From assembly GCA_946480915.1 (NCBI GenBank), contig CAMLLO010000013.1, forward strand, positions 65,953-129,952: a DNA stretch of 64,000 bases, in the 5' to 3' direction. Under the pieces are notes generated by a model that was not told where the DNA came from, did no database searches, and worked only from the letters and a program-made list of their open reading frames with translations. Source of the DNA: an uncultured Sphingobacteriaceae bacterium. Its GTDB lineage: Bacteria; Bacteroidota; Bacteroidia; Sphingobacteriales; Sphingobacteriaceae. Position numbers and translations under genes: made by a program. Positions 40,094 through 48,851 of this stretch are shown here, piece after piece. Within the stretch, counting starts at the first letter, position 1. Every line of letters begins with the position of its first letter.

Positions 40094-40969
40094 ATGAACG
40101 AAAGTTACCTCCAATATTTAATGAGGTTATGGTTTGGCACTGACAGCAACACCTCCGCAACTATTATTATAACTTTTATAATATTTATCCTTGGTTTCTT
40201 TTTAACATACGTTGGCAGAGGCATTTCTGACATGGTTAAGCGGAAAAATACCAGAAAAATTTTTAATTATAATCTTAAGAGATTTGCTAAGGCCGTAAAT
40301 AAACAATCTAGGTATTATTCATTTTATGCAAATTCGTTAACATTTTATTCACATGGATTTGCCATGTCTACAGTTGTTATCCCAGAACTCAATGTTTTTC
40401 AAGAGATCGGCTATCAAAACATTTTTAGCGCATTCTTTCGCGGTCCTGAAAATATCAAATTCTCTAAACGTAAGCTAGTGGCTTTTCAGATGATCTGGCG
40501 CTCAATTATTGCAATTCCTAAATGGCAGGAAGATGTAAAAACCTCGGTATACAAACATTTGGAAACACATAATAAATGGAATGAGGATAGAAACGAGAAT
40601 CTAGGTGCATACCGGCACCTGATTGACCAATTTCTGTCCAAAGTAAATGGAGAAACGGTTCCTCGATATCTTGGGGAATATTGCCAGGCTGTAGATAAGG
40701 TCTATAGTAATTATCAGAAGACGCCCGATTTTCAAAATCCTGTAACTACTGAAACAACATGGGTTTTACCAGTCTTAGAGATAAATAGAGCATTCCCCAA
40801 AATCCCTGAGATTCATGAGTTCAATACCCCACTCTTAGCTGCGTCTTTGGCATACACTAATATGAAGAACTACTTATTAGTTCAGCAAGACCTTGCAAAT
40901 CAGTTCGAAAAGGCTTTCACATCTCATTACAAGCTGTTAAAGCTTTGCAGTAGTTACTTGAACAAATAG
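40094..40969 (+). CDS. Membrane-anchored protein of unknown function
   Basis: A 291-residue protein with one N-terminal transmembrane helix (TIIITFIIFILGFFLTYVGR, residues about 24-43) and a basic helical cytoplasmic domain. No known domain was recognised. It stands alone in the cargo region between the toxin operon and a CG-rich intergenic repeat. Membrane-anchored singletons in such islands can be anti-phage abortive systems, but nothing in the sequence proves it. Confidence 0.55.
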   Translation: MNESYLQYLMRLWFGTDSNTSATIIITFIIFILGFFLTYVGRGISDMVKRKNTRKIFNYNLKRFAKAVNKQSRYYSFYANSLTFYSHGFAMSTVVIPELNVFQEIGYQNIFSAFFRGPENIKFSKRKLVAFQMIWRSIIAIPKWQEDVKTSVYKHLETHNKWNEDRNENLGAYRHLIDQFLSKVNGETVPRYLGEYCQAVDKVYSNYQKTPDFQNPVTTETTWVLPVLEINRAFPKIPEIHEFNTPLLAASLAYTNMKNYLLVQQDLANQFEKAFTSHYKLLKLCSSYLNK

Positions 40970-40976
40970 GTTGCAT

Positions 40977-41010
40977 CGCGCGCGTATCGTTCCCTTTTTG
41001 CTTACAAGGG
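40977..41010. repeat. CG-rich intergenic repeat, copy 1
   Basis: CGCGCGCG then TATCGTTCCCTTTTTG and CTTACAAGGG. It starts eight bases behind the stop of the membrane protein gene. One of four related copies in the island. Confidence 0.65.
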
Positions 41011-41216
41011 TAAATTCCTTCTCTTTCTTGACTGACTCGGAAAAATCATCATGAGTACTTATACCCGCAGAAACCCAACCCCTATGTTCTGACTTGGTCT
41101 TTACACGCGTAGAGATACGGGAAAAATCTTGTATACACGCGTAAAGACTGTTAGAAAATCTTAATCGCAAGTGTTCGTGCTTTGTTATAACTTAGCTATA
41201 GTAAATCTTATATCAT

Positions 41217-41492
41217 ATGAAAAAAATACTACTTATTCTATTACTCTCAATACTTTTTACCGGATGCAAAAAACAAACATATTGTTATAAGTGTAAAACC
41301 TATGCAGTAACAACCGAGATTACAGGCACCTCCAGTAAGACTATTAGCAGCGGCAATACTGAAAGTGAGGTTTGCGATAAAACACCTGAAGGAATTGAAG
41401 ACCTTATTAGAGCTACTAAGACACTAACAACGGGAACATCCGGCAATGTTACTTTAGAGCAAAAAACTTTTATGACTTGTATAAAGAAATAA
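41217..41492 (+). CDS. Small lipoprotein with CYKC motif
   Basis: A 91-residue protein. The signal peptide MKKILLILLLSILFTGC has a lipobox LFTGC. The mature part begins KKQTYCYKCKTYAVTTEITG, and a third Cys pair partner lies near the end (MTCIKK). It resembles the N-terminal mature part of the protein at 43,850-44,221 (CCYECDTITTTPTG). Exported; role unknown. Confidence 0.6.
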   Translation: MKKILLILLLSILFTGCKKQTYCYKCKTYAVTTEITGTSSKTISSGNTESEVCDKTPEGIEDLIRATKTLTTGTSGNVTLEQKTFMTCIKK

Positions 41493-41847
41493 GATTAGTT
41501 TGTATGAGTCCCAAAGTGAGAATTCCCACTTTGACTAGTTTTTAGGTCAAGGGGGAAAATCCCCTCTTGAATATCCCCAAACTGACGATTCGCAGTTTGA
41601 TTACTTATTAGGCAAATAGGAGTATAATCCTTTTGGGAATCCAGTCCACTGTCCAAAGCCAATCCGGGAATTATAGCGCGCATTGCAGAAAGAGAAATAA
41701 AACCCGCTACTCTGACCATCCCCATTGCGGAAAACTCAACAATAACTGATACTATATTGAAACCGCATGTTGAAAATAGTGCCTAAGAGACGCTTAAACG
41801 CCATTTGTTGTGCTCCCTATAGGTACACACTTTGGACTTTAACGGCA
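41493..41847. repeat. Gene-free segment with two 22-nt palindromic repeats
   Basis: Two hairpins of the form CAAA-N14-TTTG lie at 41,512-41,533 (centre GAATTC) and 41,578-41,599 (centre GATTCG). Each is followed by a short TTWTTAGG-type tail. A third member is at 48,665-48,686. No convincing gene was found in the remainder. Confidence 0.6.
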
Positions 41848-42099
41848 TTATAGCAACCCTTCAATCTCAACGAGTGAGATATTCTGCCAATATGGCTCAA
41901 GCAGTCTCATTGCTTTAAAAGGTTTAATGTTCATAATTTTATTTAAAGACGGACTGTAATTAACCTCAACAAAGAACTCACCTAAACAGTAAAGCAATAC
42001 TGTTAAATCACCATCTCGTCTATCAGCAATGAATTGACTCTGCCAAACAGACTCAGCTTGTTCATATTCATTTAGAGCTATGAATTGATACAGGGTCAT
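41848..42099 (-). CDS. Hypothetical small protein
   Basis: An 83-residue acidic protein with YQFIALNEYEQAESVWQSQF, then LYCLGEFFVEVNYSPSLNKI and NIKPF. It is coupled by a four-base overlap to the membrane protein gene upstream. Together they form a small unit with the thermonuclease gene. Function unknown. Confidence 0.55.
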   Translation of the reverse strand: MTLYQFIALNEYEQAESVWQSQFIADRRDGDLTVLLYCLGEFFVEVNYSPSLNKIMNIKPFKAMRLLEPYWQNISLVEIEGLL

Positions 42100-42290
42100 A
42101 ACAGCATTAAAAGAGAGTAAATCGCTAAACCCATAAAAAAGATTGCTCCAATCAACGAACTATATTTACTACCAAGCATATATCCACCCAAATCCTTATT
42201 AGGCCCCATTGTCTTAAACAGATACCAAAGAAAGAGGCTTATACCAGCTAATAGTAAAGGTTCAAAATTATTGAAAGTCGTGGATGTCAT
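42096..42290 (-). CDS. Two-span small membrane protein
   Basis: A 64-residue protein with two hydrophobic segments (LLLAGISLFLWYLF and SLIGAIFFMGLAIYSLLML) separated by a short Lys/Gly loop. Probable inner membrane protein. In operon with the 83-residue gene. Confidence 0.5.
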   Translation of the reverse strand: MTSTTFNNFEPLLLAGISLFLWYLFKTMGPNKDLGGYMLGSKYSSLIGAIFFMGLAIYSLLMLL

Positions 42291-42343
42291 GCCATTATAA
42301 GGTTGCTATTATCAGTTCATAGAGTTTATAAAATTGTACAGAG

Positions 42344-42547
42344 TCATATTACTATCCTAAACTTTTTAGGATAGAGGAAACTAATGACACTGAGTGCTAT
42401 CAGAGCAAACGGCAAAATCGCAAATCCCAATCGCGTTTCTGTGTCTACATTATGAGGAGAACCAAGAACTGCAAAAGATATCATAAATGCCCCGATTGTT
42501 CCAAATGCCAACAGAATCTGGATCAAGTAAATTAGTGCTCCGTTCAT
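42344..42547 (-). CDS. Two-span small membrane protein
   Basis: A 67-residue protein with two membrane helices (IYLIQILLAFGTIGAFMISF and LPFALIALSVISFLYP). It overlaps the thermonuclease gene stop by four bases. Unknown function. Confidence 0.5.
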   Translation of the reverse strand: MNGALIYLIQILLAFGTIGAFMISFAVLGSPHNVDTETRLGFAILPFALIALSVISFLYPKKFRIVI

Positions 42548-43017
42548 CTGCCAGCTCTCCTAAATTCCCAAGGTGCAATTTGGGTCTTCATACTCCACAC
42601 GCCAACATTGGCAGCCCGAGCCTGACTCTCAAGAGCTGCATACTTCTCCGATTTATCATAATACTTGTAATGCCATGCCAAGCCTACCCTAAGCAGTTCT
42701 TCATTAAGAATCTTACCATCAGGAAGTATCACAATTCCAATTGTTCTGCCATATCTATCAATATCCTTTACTTGAACATTGACAACCTTTGAAAATGCTA
42801 ATTCGGACGTAAACTGCTTCGCCCGAGTACCAAAGTCTTGTTTGCTCTCAGGGCAATCAATCCCATGAAATCGGATTTTGACCTGCTTATTACCTTCAAC
42901 AAGGATCGTGAATGTGTCTCCATCAGCGATTTTAACGACCCTTCCTGTAAGGGTCTCTTGACAAATGGCGATAGTGGCAGTTAGTAGAAATAGGACGGTG
43001 CAGAGAAGGTTTTTCAT
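42544..43017 (-). CDS. Secreted thermonuclease (SNase family)
   Basis: A 157-residue SNase-like nuclease. Signal peptide MKNLLCTVLFLLTATIAIC; OB-fold motif VKIADGDTFTILVEG; catalytic Arg in KIRFHGIDCPESKQ; DIDRYGRTIGIV and HYKYYDKSEKYAALESQARA complete the family pattern. It would hydrolyse DNA or RNA in the periplasm or outside. Cargo of the island rather than a phage gene. Confidence 0.8.
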   Translation of the reverse strand: MKNLLCTVLFLLTATIAICQETLTGRVVKIADGDTFTILVEGNKQVKIRFHGIDCPESKQDFGTRAKQFTSELAFSKVVNVQVKDIDRYGRTIGIVILPDGKILNEELLRVGLAWHYKYYDKSEKYAALESQARAANVGVWSMKTQIAPWEFRRAGR

Positions 43018-43167
43018 AAATCTAAGATAGAGGAATTATACAATCCAGATAAGATATTTTCACAGAAGGTGAGAATAGAAACTCGCAGCTTTATTCGTTC
43101 TAATCAACGTATATTCGCTAATTGGATGTAATTTATCCCATCAAAGACCCTCACTCGGGAATGACAA

Positions 43168-43635
43168 ATGAAAAACAATAAAGGTTTTATTGAACTAAGG
43201 AATGTAGATGACTATTGGAAAAAGCTAAATTTTGATTTTGAAAATTTAAAACAAGATGATGAAAATGTCTATGTAGCCTTTAATTTCTTCGTGACAGCTT
43301 ACCATCTTATCGACTGGATCTTTGAGGGACAATATACTGAAGAAAGAACTGTATTGAATCGAAAACCAATTGTAAAATTGTGTAACCATGTCGCAAATGG
43401 GATTAAGCATTTTGAAACCAAAGCTAAAAGGCATAATTCTGTAGATGAGATTAAAAAAGATAGGTATATTGAAGAGGGATATGTTGCAGAGGGATATGTT
43501 GAAAGTCCAATAGTTATTTATTTAGACGATAACATGATACCTGAATTTGGGGAATCAATAAAAATTGCCGAGTTAGCGGAGAAGGTAATGAAGTTTTGGA
43601 AACTTGAGCTTTTTAATAGAAAGCTAATAAATTAG
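43168..43635 (+). CDS. Hypothetical protein with possible HEPN-like fold
   Basis: A 155-residue protein. VAFNFFVTAYHLIDWIFEGQ followed by LCNHVANGIKHFET resembles small HEPN-like all-helical proteins in which N-G-x-K-H follows a helical bundle. Some HEPN proteins are RNases in defence systems, but the canonical R-x4-6-H motif is not clear. Singleton in the cargo region. Confidence 0.5.
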   Translation: MKNNKGFIELRNVDDYWKKLNFDFENLKQDDENVYVAFNFFVTAYHLIDWIFEGQYTEERTVLNRKPIVKLCNHVANGIKHFETKAKRHNSVDEIKKDRYIEEGYVAEGYVESPIVIYLDDNMIPEFGESIKIAELAEKVMKFWKLELFNRKLIN

Positions 43636-43849
43636 AGATGCGGACAAGAATGTGTTCAGGTCATACCCAGCTGAAGTAAAGATAGGGGCGTTTGATGAAA
43701 AAGATATTTGCGGACAATAACAAGCTGATTAAAAATCCTTTAAAATCGGAAGAAATTAAATTTGTGATAAACTGTCACAAAAACTGGTCGAAGTTTGTGC
43801 TGTTAATTTTCATTTAAACTATGTAACTCTGTATAATAATCATACTATC

Positions 43850-44221
43850 ATGAAAAATTATACCAATATTCTGCTTATTCTCTTGATTCTACTCCAGGGC
43901 GCTTTTTTTGTTTATAGTGCAACCAATGAAAATTGCTGTTATGAATGTGACACTATTACAACAACGCCAACAGGAGATAATTATACCGTGCCAACGCCAA
44001 CAGGAAATAGCCCTACCGCGCCAGTTGATCCTCCGCGGAATCAAACTCGACAAAATCAGGGCGGTTCTGGAAGTAGGCAGAGCCAGCAACCACAGAGCCA
44101 GCAACCACAGAGCCAGCAACCACAGAGCCAGCAACCACAGAGCCAGCACCCACAGAGCCAGCAGCAACAGAGCCAGCAGCAACAGCAACAACAGCAACAA
44201 CAACGGCGGGACAATGATTAA
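43850..44221 (+). CDS. Secreted protein with CYEC motif and Gln-rich repeats
   Basis: A 123-residue exported protein. The signal peptide (NYTNILLILLILLQGAFFVY) is followed by CCYECDTITTTPTG, then a Thr/Pro linker and a C-terminal tract of about 45 residues, mostly Gln with Ser and Pro, encoded by 15-bp tandem repeats. The CYEC segment resembles the lipoprotein at 41,217. Copy number of the repeats is likely variable. Confidence 0.55.
   Translation: MKNYTNILLILLILLQGAFFVYSATNENCCYECDTITTTPTGDNYTVPTPTGNSPTAPVDPPRNQTRQNQGGSGSRQSQQPQSQQPQSQQPQSQQPQSQHPQSQQQQSQQQQQQQQQQRRDND
44078..44182 (+). repeat. 15-bp tandem repeat, seven units
   Basis: CAGAGCCAGCAACCA is repeated about seven times in phase with the reading frame (SQQPQ). 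The first four are identical, the last three drift towards CAG-rich units. Slippage-prone repeat inside the secreted protein gene. Confidence 0.85.
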
Positions 44222-44555
44222 TCTTTATACAAGCTAATAAAATCGGTGAGTAGTTTAATTAAAATCATTGTAGATGCTTGTTAGGCTGTTTGTTATTTTG
44301 CTTAACTCATAAAACGAACAGGAGTGAAAATTCTATAAGCTGATGGGTAGATCAAAGCCGTAATCGATTGGGATTAAACTTTTCCATTCTCTTAAATAAA
44401 AAAGGGTATAACAAGAAGCCATACCAACTTAATAGTGTGGCCAGTTCATCTGCCAAGATAATACCCTTCGCAAAGGGCGATCAATGATAACAAGATTCAA
44501 TGGAAAACAAGCTCCCTTTATAAGCAAATTCCGTTTTTTACTGATTTAAAGGAAC
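44222..44555. other. Gene-free segment
   Basis: No convincing gene or RNA was seen in this 334-bp stretch. It contains several short T-rich tracts and a weak ACCCTTCGCAAAGGGC hairpin near 44,463. It probably holds 3' leaders of the two flanking genes. Confidence 0.4.
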
Positions 44556-45236
44556 TCAGCAAATCTCTATCAACTTCCTATACTCGTCTTCGTCTCCTAC
44601 TTTCAAAATGGGGTAAGCATCTAAAAATTCATTTGGAACAGGTTCTAAAGCTTGCTTCCTCTCGTGATACGATAATTCCTGATCTAACCAAATCTTAGAA
44701 GTTTCTGTCGTTAAGAAGGCTGGCATTCTTCCTTTAGTATTATGAATCTCAGCCATCTTAGTATTAGCAGGAAGTGTAATAACGGTACAGCTAGGAACTA
44801 ACTCACCTGTCTCTTTGTTCACCCATGCAGTCCACAGCCCAGCCATATAGGTAAATTTGCTATTCCTTGCTTTTATAAGGTGAGGTTTGCTATTCTTTTT
44901 TTTAATAGGATCTTCGTACTGCCACTCATAAAATCCAGAAGTAATAATGACACAGTGCCTTTTACCGATCAACGGTTTCCAGAGCGGTGATTCTTCCAGT
45001 TTCTCTATCGTTGCATTGAAGGTGCTGTACTTAAAGTCAGGTTTTCCATCTTTAGAGTAAGAAGGGATAACACTCCAGGTGAAATACTGTAGATGATCTG
45101 GTTTCGTATTCGTTATTAACGGAACTTTTAATGTAGGTGGAACATTAATAAGACCAGGCATTTCGTCCTCATCATATTTTAAATTCAGTTCCGATGTAAT
45201 TTCTTTACTTGGTGGTATTGTAACTCTTCCGCACAT
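44556..45236 (-). CDS. SRAP/HMCES family abasic-site shield
   Basis: A 226-residue protein. Met1-Cys2 (MCGRVTIP), catalytic Glu in ITSGFYEWQY, and His in AEIHNTKGRMPAFL are the active-site set of SRAP domain proteins, which crosslink to abasic sites in single-stranded DNA. The family is encoded both in chromosomes and in phage or islands. Length is normal. Role in the island could be protection of single-stranded intermediates. Confidence 0.85.
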   Translation of the reverse strand: MCGRVTIPPSKEITSELNLKYDEDEMPGLINVPPTLKVPLITNTKPDHLQYFTWSVIPSYSKDGKPDFKYSTFNATIEKLEESPLWKPLIGKRHCVIITSGFYEWQYEDPIKKKNSKPHLIKARNSKFTYMAGLWTAWVNKETGELVPSCTVITLPANTKMAEIHNTKGRMPAFLTTETSKIWLDQELSYHERKQALEPVPNEFLDAYPILKVGDEDEYRKLIEIC

Positions 45237-45259
45237 AGATTGAAAGTTGATACTCTAAG

Positions 45260-45562
45260 TTACAAACAATAGCTAGAAAATTCCTTTGTTGCTTGATCAA
45301 TCATCTCAAAGTGAATGTCCCCATCAGGATCTATCTTTCTAAACTTATAAAACATACCCGGGTGCTGCTCGATAAAGTCAAGACTATCGCAAACAGAAAC
45401 ATTAATAGACCGGTCATAATGCTCTGTTAATAACAAAACTTCTTTGCAGAACTTAGAAAACTCATCGAGTGTCATACTCTCAATAATTTGTAAAAATTCT
45501 ATCTTATTGTAGAGCCCTCCCGGCAAAGCGCAATCTTGGATAATATCGGCTGCTTGTTTCAT
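45260..45562 (-). CDS. Hypothetical small acidic protein
   Basis: A 100-residue acidic protein, MKQAADIIQDCALPGGLYNK to ATKEFSSYCL. No recognised domain. It is divergently transcribed from the gene at 45,614 with a 50-base gap holding both promoters. Confidence 0.5.
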   Translation of the reverse strand: MKQAADIIQDCALPGGLYNKIEFLQIIESMTLDEFSKFCKEVLLLTEHYDRSINVSVCDSLDFIEQHPGMFYKFRKIDPDGDIHFEMIDQATKEFSSYCL

Positions 45563-45613
45563 GAAATTATAATCAGTGATTTGCGTTTTAGTTTGCGTGA
45601 ATTATATCTGATT

Positions 45614-45916
45614 ATGCATAAATCTTACAATACTACATTCTCCTATATGGATAGGGAATATCCTTTGTCTATTAATCTTTACGAACAGATTGACAGTCCT
45701 AAAGGACTTAAAAGTAAAGGTATATTCCAAGTTTATATCAATAATCTATTCATAGGAGCTATACAGAGAGATGAGTTTGGATATTGGAATAATCTTGATA
45801 AGAGGTCAGAGTACGAGAAATCCCCTAAAAGGCTAAAGTTGCCATTTGTGCTGCAGGGCCATGATTATCAGGTTTTAGGGGAGCTTATAGAAATGCATCT
45901 ACCGGAGTGGGTGTGA
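45614..45916 (+). CDS. Hypothetical protein
   Basis: A 100-residue protein from the ATG at 45,614 (MHKSYNTTFSYMDREYPLSI); the longer upstream frame would overlap the opposite gene. A beta-rich pattern KGIFQVYINNLFIGAIQRDE suggests a small domain. Followed by CG-rich repeat copy 2. Confidence 0.5.
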   Translation: MHKSYNTTFSYMDREYPLSINLYEQIDSPKGLKSKGIFQVYINNLFIGAIQRDEFGYWNNLDKRSEYEKSPKRLKLPFVLQGHDYQVLGELIEMHLPEWV

Positions 45917-45955
45917 TTAAAACATCGACAATAGTGGGTTGCTAATCAGGCTGCC

Positions 45956-46016
45956 CGCGCGCGCGTGCGCGCGTATCGTTCCCTTTTTGCTTACAAGGGG
46001 AAAATTCCCCTTTTTT
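45956..46016. repeat. CG-rich intergenic repeat, copy 2, with terminator
   Basis: An alternating CG run (CGCGCGCGCGTGCGCGCG) followed by TATCGTTCCCTTTTTG and CTTACAAGGGG. It ends in the hairpin AAGGGG-AAAA-TTCCCCTT with a T-run, so it also ends the plus-strand transcript. The remaining part up to 46,221 shows nothing else. Confidence 0.65.
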
Positions 46017-46221
46017 ATGGACTGTAAAAACTCAGGATATTCAAGCTTCCAAAGGTTAATGCGCCGGATGCAAACGCTTGATTGTAATTTTTGAAGCTCA
46101 GGTTTTAAAAGGTTTTCAGATTAGAATAGTTAGCGTTTATTCATAGATAAGGACTCCGCAAAGAAATGTTCTAAGGGCGCTATGGATAATTTCGCCTAGT
46201 GCTCTCAACAGCCATTCATGC

Positions 46222-47283
46222 TTAAAGGAACCCTAACCTATCTTCAATTAACTTTTGCACTTCTCCTGGCTTGATGTCGTCTTCCAGAAACCCATTCATA
46301 TCATTTTTACAACTTGAACAGTATTTATCTGACAAATCATTTACTCTGTTGCAGATGCAAGTCCACACATCCTTTTCTCCTGATAGAAACCCTTTCTTTG
46401 AAGAAATTACCCCCAGAGGCTTGAATGACTCGGATATGGATTCATTAAGCTCTTGTAGATGAATCTTGTCGTCTTGAGAATAATAGGGTCTATCGCCCAG
46501 CAATATAGTCAGTCCGAACTTTGCCGTTTTTAAATCCTCACTAGATATAAGCTTCTTGATTGATGGGTAGTCAATTAGATTAATTGTTTTGATTATATTC
46601 CTTATCGCAATTAGAAAATTTGCTGAATTATCTTTGATATGAAATTGAGCATAAAGTCTTTCAATAGCCAACTCCGGATCAATATTGCTAAAAAAAGCTG
46701 CACATCTATTTGTAGTCGTTTCAATTTCAGCAGCCATATAAGCCGGCGATGATCTTTTAAGAAGCGCGAAAATGCATTCAATGAATTCCGGATATGGATT
46801 ATCAGTAATGAATTGTAAATCGTCGGGCTCCAGCCTCTCTGTTTTATTTGCCCGTTCAATTATCCGCTTTGCTGTTACCTTATTCTGGACGTAGGAGCCG
46901 TCAATAATCGACCTTGCGGGATGATCAGTTTGAGGTTTTTCAGTTTCCAATCTAATAGCTCGTACTGGTGTCCCATAAGACGTTATCATAAACATCTGAC
47001 TACCTTTACCACTAATCTCATCAATATCTATCTTAAGGCCAATTACAGCATTAGCGCCTAAACCCCTGGCTTTGTTTTGGAGGTTCAAGATTGATTGATC
47101 GTAAATTTGTTGAAGTTTCTTTTCATAAGAGCCTGAACGACCACCGAAGAAATCAGTTATTGATGCAGAAAACTCACTAAAGATGTTTGCCCCTACTACA
47201 ATGTTGGACGAAATTGGTTGTAAATACTCCTTAATAGACCACCCCTCAAGGATATTAGTAGTGGTTGTGATAAGCTTTTTCAT
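46222..47283 (-). CDS. YbjQ/UPF0145 domain protein with C-terminal zinc finger
   Basis: A 353-residue protein. Residues 5-120 match the YbjQ (heavy-metal binding-like) family: GANIFSEFSASITDFFGGRS, YEKKLQQIYDQSILNLQNKA, and LGANAVIGLKIDIDEI. The middle is helical and the C-terminus has WTCICNRVNDLSDKYCSSCK, a Cys4 zinc finger of RanBP2-like spacing. YbjQ-like proteins form pentamers of unknown function. Unusual fusion. Confidence 0.65.
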   Translation of the reverse strand: MKKLITTTTNILEGWSIKEYLQPISSNIVVGANIFSEFSASITDFFGGRSGSYEKKLQQIYDQSILNLQNKARGLGANAVIGLKIDIDEISGKGSQMFMITSYGTPVRAIRLETEKPQTDHPARSIIDGSYVQNKVTAKRIIERANKTERLEPDDLQFITDNPYPEFIECIFALLKRSSPAYMAAEIETTTNRCAAFFSNIDPELAIERLYAQFHIKDNSANFLIAIRNIIKTINLIDYPSIKKLISSEDLKTAKFGLTILLGDRPYYSQDDKIHLQELNESISESFKPLGVISSKKGFLSGEKDVWTCICNRVNDLSDKYCSSCKNDMNGFLEDDIKPGEVQKLIEDRLGFL

Positions 47284-47504
47284 ATGGATAAGGATTAGGT
47301 TTAGCCAAATGTAACAACTTTACTCAACAAAAAAGCCGCACTGGCAAGACTCTAAGGCCTTGAAGAATCTAGCCCCTAGGCTATTGATTAGCATTTAGCT
47401 TTTCCGTTAACTGGAGTCGCTATCAACGATTCGGGGGGGGGATCATTGAGCGAGAGTTATCAGAATGTGTGTGATTAAGGCAAAAGATATGCCTCCACTT
47501 ACTA

Positions 47505-47960
47505 TTATTGGCCTTTTTCAAACTCTTCTGCGGCTTCTGATCCATCAGTAAATGTCTGAATGATTTTAATTTTATTGCCGTCCTCTACAAAACCTATTTT
47601 CTCATCAAAGTCAGTATCCCGCCATCGCCCATCTGAATTCCCCCAGATAACGTGATTACCATCAATCTTTATTTTGTAGTCGAATTTTTGAGAATCAGAT
47701 TTCCTAACGTATGAAACTAAATACAAATCATTATTCTTTACGGCTCTGATTATACTCGGAGATTGATCCATGATTGTCGCAATTGCATATCTAGCAATAT
47801 CTTCATAGGTAAAATGCTTAAGCGGAACTTCTTCGATTGAGTTCAATTCTTGGTGTTGAGGGTTATTCGAGACTTGTTGTTGCGGGGCTTTTTCCTGTTG
47901 ATTTTGCCGACTGCAGCTAATACAAGAGATAAAGATTAACACACTATAAACTTGTTTCAT
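47505..47960 (-). CDS. Small lipoprotein
   Basis: From the ATG at 47,960 the 151-residue product begins MKQVYSVLIFISCISCSRQN, a lipoprotein signal peptide. The earlier start at 47,987 gives a poor signal. A Gln/Asn/Pro-rich linker precedes a beta-rich domain with VIWGNSDGRWRDTDFDEKIG. Periplasmic or outer-membrane lipoprotein of unknown function. Confidence 0.6.
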   Translation of the reverse strand: MKQVYSVLIFISCISCSRQNQQEKAPQQQVSNNPQHQELNSIEEVPLKHFTYEDIARYAIATIMDQSPSIIRAVKNNDLYLVSYVRKSDSQKFDYKIKIDGNHVIWGNSDGRWRDTDFDEKIGFVEDGNKIKIIQTFTDGSEAAEEFEKGQ

Positions 47961-48110
47961 AATTTGCTTTTTTAAACCCCTCTTCATGCTTGGGAGTGCC
48001 TCTCGATGAAATCCATTCTGTCTTATCCGCGAACAGTTCCTGGTAGGTCTATGCGCCTAAATGTATGTAAAAACAAGTAGTATTTAGTAACCCCTTTAGA
48101 GCGAAAGTCG

Positions 48111-48311
48111 CTATTGGCAATCTGATTTATGAATACCATCTATAACATCTGGAGATACGTTACTGGCTTTTGCAATTTCAGATAATAGCTTTACTTGTTT
48201 CTTTTGAATGTTTAAAAATTGCTGCACACTGAAGGTCAATCTTAAAAACAATACCGATAAAGCAAGTCCAACAACGAACACAACAGAATAGAGAACAACA
48301 GTTGCTTCCAT
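48111..48311 (-). CDS. Small membrane protein
   Basis: A 66-residue protein with an N-terminal transmembrane helix (VVLYSVVFVVGLALSVLFLR) and an amphipathic tail. Unknown function; separate from the lipoprotein by about 120 bases. Confidence 0.5.
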   Translation of the reverse strand: MEATVVLYSVVFVVGLALSVLFLRLTFSVQQFLNIQKKQVKLLSEIAKASNVSPDVIDGIHKSDCQ

Positions 48312-48462
48312 ACATTTTTTAACTTAAAGATAGTCAACGTTTCTTAACACCGAAAGATAATTTACGATTTAGCAACCTTCCACCCCTTTAATAGCGCCAA
48401 AAGGATTATAATCCTTACAATAATACCTTTTCAGCAGCTAGAAGAGCTAATTAGAATATCTA

Positions 48463-48570
48463 CCGCGCGTGCGTACCGTTCCCTTTTTTTACGTTTCTTG
48501 GCTTTTGAATGTCAAGTTTTGACAGGATTCCCTTCCCCTTTTTTATGGACTCTAAAAACTCCTGATTCTG
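48463..48570. repeat. CG-rich intergenic repeat, copy 3
   Basis: CCGCGCGTGCG then TACCGTTCCCTTTTTTT, followed about 40 bases later by a CCCCTTTTTTATGGACT segment also present after copy 2. The stretch 48,312-48,851 contains no gene; besides this repeat it holds a palindrome and a terminator. Confidence 0.6.
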
Positions 48571-48664
48571 TACAAATATATTGTGGAATAACAGGTTATA
48601 ACAAGTTCTCTAAACCTAGTTGAGGGGCTGTATTTTCGAACTACGCTAAGCACTTCAAGAAGAC

Positions 48665-48686
48665 CAAAACGGGAATTCCCGCTTTG
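48665..48686. repeat. 22-nt palindromic repeat, third copy
   Basis: CAAAACGGGAATTCCCGCTTTG is a near-perfect palindrome related to the two at 41,512 and 41,578 (CAAA-N14-TTTG). Confidence 0.6.
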
Positions 48687-48798
48687 ACCTAATTTTAGCA
48701 CAAAGAGGCGGCGCCAACCCTGGCACCTGGCACGAAGATGTAGCGCGCCGAACTCTTAGAGTTATTAGGTTTACAATCATCCAATGCAGTAAAACAAG

Positions 48799-48827
48799 AA
48801 TCCCTTTGGTTTTAAGCCAAAGGGATT
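48799..48827. terminator. Bidirectional terminator
   Basis: AATCCCTTTGG (48,799-48,809) pairs with CCAAAGGGATT (48,817-48,827), an 11-bp stem, behind the minus-strand gene at 48,852. Confidence 0.75.
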
Positions 48828-48851
48828 CAAATTAAGTTCTAATAGAAACAA

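Noticed and set aside
41495..41725. 76-residue frame in the palindrome region
   Set aside because: It runs through two hairpin repeats and encodes them on one strand; no ribosome leader or family.
44078..44203. CRISPR-like regular repeat
   Set aside because: Units of 15 bp are directly adjacent without spacers and in coding phase, so it is a tandem repeat in a gene, not a CRISPR array.
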